From contig JAPXFY010000026.1 in assembly GCA_030674185.1 (NCBI GenBank), positions 52,932,246 through 52,996,245 of the forward strand: a stretch of DNA of 64,000 bases, read 5' to 3'. The notes under the pieces were generated by a model. The model searched no databases. It saw only the letters and a program-made list of their open reading frames with translations, and was not told where the DNA came from. Source of the DNA: Monoplex corrugatus (Eukaryota > Mollusca > Gastropoda > Littorinimorpha > Ranellidae). A program made the translations under genes and the position numbers. Below, piece by piece: positions 60,190-64,000 of this stretch. Each line of letters starts with the position of its first letter. Position 1 is the first letter of the stretch.

Positions 60190-60775
60190 CAGGCAATCCA
60201 AATGTCCGCGAATTCACGGATATCCGCGAAAGGGAGGGAAAAAAAACATTCCTTGAAAGTATGGAGAACCGGGACTGGGATCACCGAAACTATTCAAAAC
60301 AAGCCGTAAGCGCATGCGCGGTTTTACTTTTGCAACTGTCCGCGCGATTTGCGCATCCTTTTTCACAAGCGTCACTCTCTGTGTTCCATCGACGCATTGA
60401 AATATGAGTATATGTAGGGACTTTGTTCCACTAAATTCCTCCATCACTGACATCGATGAAGGCCTAAAAAATTGCTGGAAATGGGACTGGCTGCAGGAGG
60501 TGTTCGATGGCAATAAGTTCGCTCGTTTCTTCGAGAAACTAAAGATCGCCGGTAAAGCACACTGCAAACTTTGCTGCTTAGAAATCAGTTACAAGTCCGG
60601 CAGTAAATGAGCACTGGTTGATCACCTGAAAGGAAAGCAGCACAACGACAGGCTCAGGATATCAAATCAAAATTTTCGTCGTTTGTCAGGTGAGGCAAAA
60701 CAGAGTGAGGAAGAGTTGCATGTTTTGTTTATTGTTAACAATGCTTGTGCCCTTGTTTTCTTTTATTAAAATACT
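60190..60775 (+). pseudogene. BED-type zinc-finger transposon relic
   Basis: The frame from 60404 reads MSICRDFVPLNSSITDIDEG, LKNCWKWDWLQEVFDGNKFA and so on to AGKAHCKLCCLEISYKSGSK, then a TGA at 60608-60610. Past the stop the same frame gives ALVDHLKGKQHNDRL. C-x2-C ... H-x5-H with K-x-(W)-x-W-x-W before it is the N-terminal finger of hAT-type transposases and related animal proteins. The stop splits the finger, and no catalytic region follows. Confidence 0.65.
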
Positions 60776-61950
60776 TGATTTATCTTTCACCAGAGGGGGT
60801 TAAATTTCCATTTACTAGACTAAAATACCCCACCAGGGACTCTGCCCCTGCACCCCGCCAGGGGGCCTATGTGGCCCCTGGACCCCCCGGCATTTTTTCC
60901 TTGAAACACATTGTTGCTTGAATGGATTGCCTGATACATTCACACGTACAAGTATTTTTGTCAGCGTCCACCCCTCATTAGCCCTCACTCCACCATCCCT
61001 TCTTTTCTTCAATTCACAAATATGTATATTTGTTGCATTTGTCCCAAACCTTTCAGCTTCATGGTGAGAGCAAGATCAGATTTGATGCTGGGAGCCTCTG
61101 TCTTGCGATACTATGCATGGTAAACATTTCACAGCCGCTGTACCTCCGCTTCTGCATATATATAAACTGACTCCTGTATATATACGTATATATCCCCTAG
61201 TGCTTTTAGAGATTACCAAAGATCACTTGAGACTTTGCTAGCTATTGAAATTTAACCAGACATATACTTATAACTTCCTTGAAAGATTCAGTCAAATGAA
61301 GATTCTCACAGCTACTAAGAAAGAATTTGCTAGTTCTTGAAGTTTAACTAACTAGACTTGTATATATATGCATAGCTGCTTTGAAAGACCTAGTCAGATG
61401 TGCATTTTTCACAGTCACTTAAAGCCAGTTTAGTACGAGTTATTGTAGATTTAGGCAGATCTATATATTCGTTCACATTTGTTTTGGAAGACTGACAGAT
61501 GTATATTCACAGCTGCTTTGAAGAACTTTGCTACTTCACTGAATTACTTGCTACCGCCTTAATGTAGATAGCATGTAGATTTTTTAAAGTGCTTTATATT
61601 CCTACAGTCTGTCTCTTTTTCTTTTGGTCTTTTTCTCTCCATCTCTTGCATCTCTCCATCTCTTGCTTCTCTCCATCTCTTGCATCTGTCCATCTCTTGC
61701 AGAGTCTGTTTTGCTTTCTTATCAGGGCCCTCTCTGCCCCTCTGTCTTTTCTTGCATTTTATTCTGCCAGCCCTCCTTCATTTCTTTACTCTCGCTTTTT
61801 CTGTCTTCTGTTTATTTCTGTTTATTTACCCACCTTTCTGCTTAAATCTTTATGTAGAATCATTGTACTATATTACAGTTCAGTTAGTGCTGTTCGAATA
61901 TATCTGGTTACAAATTAGCCTGTGTCCACATTACTTAACACACACTTTAA
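60776..61950. other. RGL intron 12, degenerate repeats
   Basis: At 61205-61535 diverged units share CTTTGAAAGA-x-CTAGTCAGATG and CACAGC blocks. At 61625-61702 a 17-18-base CTCTCCATCTCTTGCAT unit is repeated four times. Confidence 0.5.
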
Positions 61951-61956
61951 TCTTAA

Positions 61957-62118
61957 CCTTTTGACTCCCTGACCCTGTTTGCAAGCATCCTGCATTGTCA
62001 GCCATGACAACAAAGCAAAAACTTAACCCTTTCACTACCGGGAAGCTGGTGGATAGGGTGAGGGAGTGAAAGGGTTAAGTTTTTGCAGCTTATGGACAGG
62101 CTGTGAGAGAGAAAAGGT
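61957..62118. mobile_element. palindromic TTAA MITE, copy 6
   Basis: Left end at TTAA 61953-61956, then CCTTTTGACTCCCTGACCCT. Inner TTAACCCTTTCACTACC hairpin. The right end is eroded after GCAGCTTATGGACAGG. Confidence 0.7.
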
Positions 62119-62326
62119 CATTGTCTGAATTTGTTAGACAAGAAAGTATCCTTCCTTTTTCTCACATCATTGATTGCTTAACTTGAATTAGGACATGTAG
62201 CATTAACTCATGCTTAACCTGAATTAGGACATGTACCATTAACTCTCTGAAAACCAAATCCTACGGCATGGAGAAACCCTTTTTCACTATGTCTCTTCTT
62301 TTGATGCCTCTCAGAGATTGTAAACA

Positions 62327-62342
62327 TTGGGGGGGGGGGGGG
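62327..62342. repeat. poly-G run
   Basis: About 16 consecutive G. Confidence 0.9.
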
Positions 62343-62579
62343 GAGTTCTTCAAAAGGAAAAGAAAACCAGACATTCATCCAGTGGGAAATTTGTTCTGGA
62401 GGCATTCATTATGCCTTCCTCTGGAGCTGTGTTGTGAGAGAGAACAAAACAGATGTAAACATATCTTACCACTTGCCTTATATCCAGTTCATCACCGTTA
62501 TTTTCTCTCAATCCCATACATGGGAGCATCCACAAATGTATGCATATGCTCATGCACATATGCAAACACACGCATTTAA

Positions 62580-62743
62580 CCCTTTGACTCCCGCACCCTG
62601 GTCCACTGGCATCCTAGCAAAAACTTAACCCTATGATTCCCTCACCCTGTCCACCAGCTTCCTGCAGGAAGCTGGTGGATAAGGTGAGGGAATCAAAGAG
62701 TTAAGTTTTTACAGTTGATGGATAGGGTATGGGAGTCAAAGGG
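62580..62743. mobile_element. palindromic TTAA MITE, copy 7
   Basis: Flanked by TTAA at 62576-62579 and 62744-62747. It contains a complete inner hairpin bounded by its own TTAA sites: CCCTATGATTCCCTCACCCT ... AGGTGAGGGAATCAAAGAG, with the tip CTTCCTGCAGGAAG. Confidence 0.92.
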
Positions 62744-62747
62744 TTAA

Positions 62748-62752
<5 letters not shown>

Positions 62753-62796
<44 letters not shown>

Positions 62797-62878
62797 CACA
62801 ACACACAACACACACACACATACACATACACACACATACACACACACATACACACACACACACACACACTCACACACA
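62753..62878. repeat. (CA)n microsatellite
   Basis: CA with AACA and CATA interruptions. Confidence 0.95.
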
Positions 62879-63010
62879 TCTGTCTGTACCCTTTAAAATC
62901 ATGCACCATGAACAAACCTCACATTGAGCTAACACTTTCTCTCTCTTTCAAATTTTTTAACATGTTTTTGTATCACATTTAAGTCTAAGTCCGTCTGACT
63001 TTTTTTTTAA

Positions 63011-63166
63011 CCCTTTGACTCCCGCTTCCTGTCCATTTTGATTCCCTCACCCTATCTACCAGCTTCTTGCAGCTTCCTGCAGGAAGCTGGTGGATAGGGT
63101 GAGGGAATCAAAGGGTAAAATTTGCAATGCAGGATGTTGGATGGACAGGGTGCGGGAATCAAAGGG
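63011..63166. mobile_element. palindromic TTAA MITE, copy 8
   Basis: Flanked by TTAA at 63007-63010 and 63167-63170. Left CCCTTTGACTCCCGCTTCCT, right GGGTGCGGGAATCAAAGGG. The inner hairpin has the tip GCTTCCTGCAGGAAGC. Confidence 0.92.
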
Positions 63167-63189
63167 TTAAGAGAGATTAAAGGCATTAA

Positions 63190-63740
63190 CATAGAAGAAA
63201 ACTGCAAGATCATGTGTAACCCTGTGACATGTCTTATCATTGACCTGTGTGTGGAGAGACTGCGGTACGTTGGATGAGAACGTATAACATCTGGTAAAAA
63301 AAAATGGCATTATGTTGCATAACATGCAGCAGCTTGTCAAAGAGTGCAATACAGTGTATAACAAAATGTAATTTGAAATACAGCAATATATCACATAATG
63401 ACATGTGATATCGTATCAGATGTGCAACCATTTGTAATGGCATATTGACCACTTCATTGTATTGCATTATAATGTGATATCAAACTGCAGTGTATTAACA
63501 TAACAACATGTGATATACCAGACTGAAGATGTTGCATAGTAGCATGTGACATTGTATCAAAGATTGCAGTACATTACATAATAGTGTGATGTTTTATGAA
63601 AGAGTGCAGTGTCTTGTATGATAACTATCTTATCAAACACTGCAATACATTGCATAAGAACATGTAATAGCCTTAATATAAAAAACTGCAATGTGTTGCA
63701 TAATAGCATGGAACAGTTTATCATGTTTGTATCTACAGAA
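63190..63740. repeat. degenerate ~55-60-bp tandem repeat
   Basis: About nine units share TATCAAAGAGTGCAGTACAT, TGCATAAT and CATGTGATAT with many changes. Confidence 0.75.
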
Positions 63741-64000
63741 ATACTGCAGTACAGTGCGTCACCTCTTGCAGTGTCAATTTTAGTTTTAACGTCTTATCGT
63801 TTGTATTATCTATGGCTACCGCTGACAGCATTTGTGGGACCAAAGTGCGCCAATCAGGTTCTAGCCTTTACTCTTGCTTTGCTCGTAGACCTAGGTTTGC
63901 TTCTGACTCGTGGCTGGCTAAGCCCCAGCCTGTATCTCCGCGGTAAGTGCGGTCTGTTGTTGTTGCGGCTCTGCTGGTCTTCTTTTTCGGTGTTATGCCT
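63741..64000. other. right edge, RGL intron 12, no exon recognised
   Basis: No acceptor-plus-frame combination continues the RGL protein before the edge. Confidence 0.5.

Overview
The window looks like non-coding-rich animal DNA, most likely from a mollusc (probably a gastropod). This is inferred from spliceosomal introns with GT/AG borders, very dense CA/GT/GA microsatellites, several non-LTR retrotransposon clades, and many TTAA- and TA-flanked DNA-transposon relics. I see no bacterial-type genes, rRNA or functional tRNA. No species can be named from the sequence alone.

One host gene is recognisable: a Ral guanine-nucleotide exchange factor of the RalGDS/RGL family, on the + strand from about 15.0 kb to beyond the right edge. 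Eleven internal exons (32230-58627) join in a consistent reading phase. They encode the end of the N-terminal segment, the RasGEF_N (REM) domain and the complete CDC25-type RasGEF catalytic domain. The Ras-association domain expected at the C-terminus must lie beyond 64 kb. Upstream, three candidate first or early exons (15021-15125, 15318-15344, 15862-15990) all end in phase 0 and can each splice to the exon at 32230. One carries a Src-like N-myristoylation motif beginning at an internal Met.

Layout. 1-14.8 kb: intergenic DNA with relics of an interspersed repeat (called family A here), a long hairpin, a CR1/jockey-like LINE, tandem repeats and one nearly identical ~0.5 kb duplication. 14.85-16 kb: RGL 5' region. 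16-32 kb: giant first intron holding a dead I-like LINE (endonuclease, partial RT, RNase H), SINEs, two family A copies, a 2.5 kb 23-bp minisatellite and a 44-bp minisatellite. 32-58.6 kb: RGL exons separated by introns packed with mobile elements. The most complex is 36.6-42.5 kb, where a minus-strand RTE/BovB-like LINE is split by a 3.5 kb piggyBac element and by a 776-bp non-autonomous element, both at TTAA sites. 58.6-64 kb: an RGL intron with a GT-repeat tract, palindromic TTAA MITEs and a BED-finger transposon relic.

Most long open frames here are artefacts of tandem repeats whose period keeps frames open. The only functional coding sequence I can support is RGL; every transposon frame is broken by stops, frameshifts or deletions.
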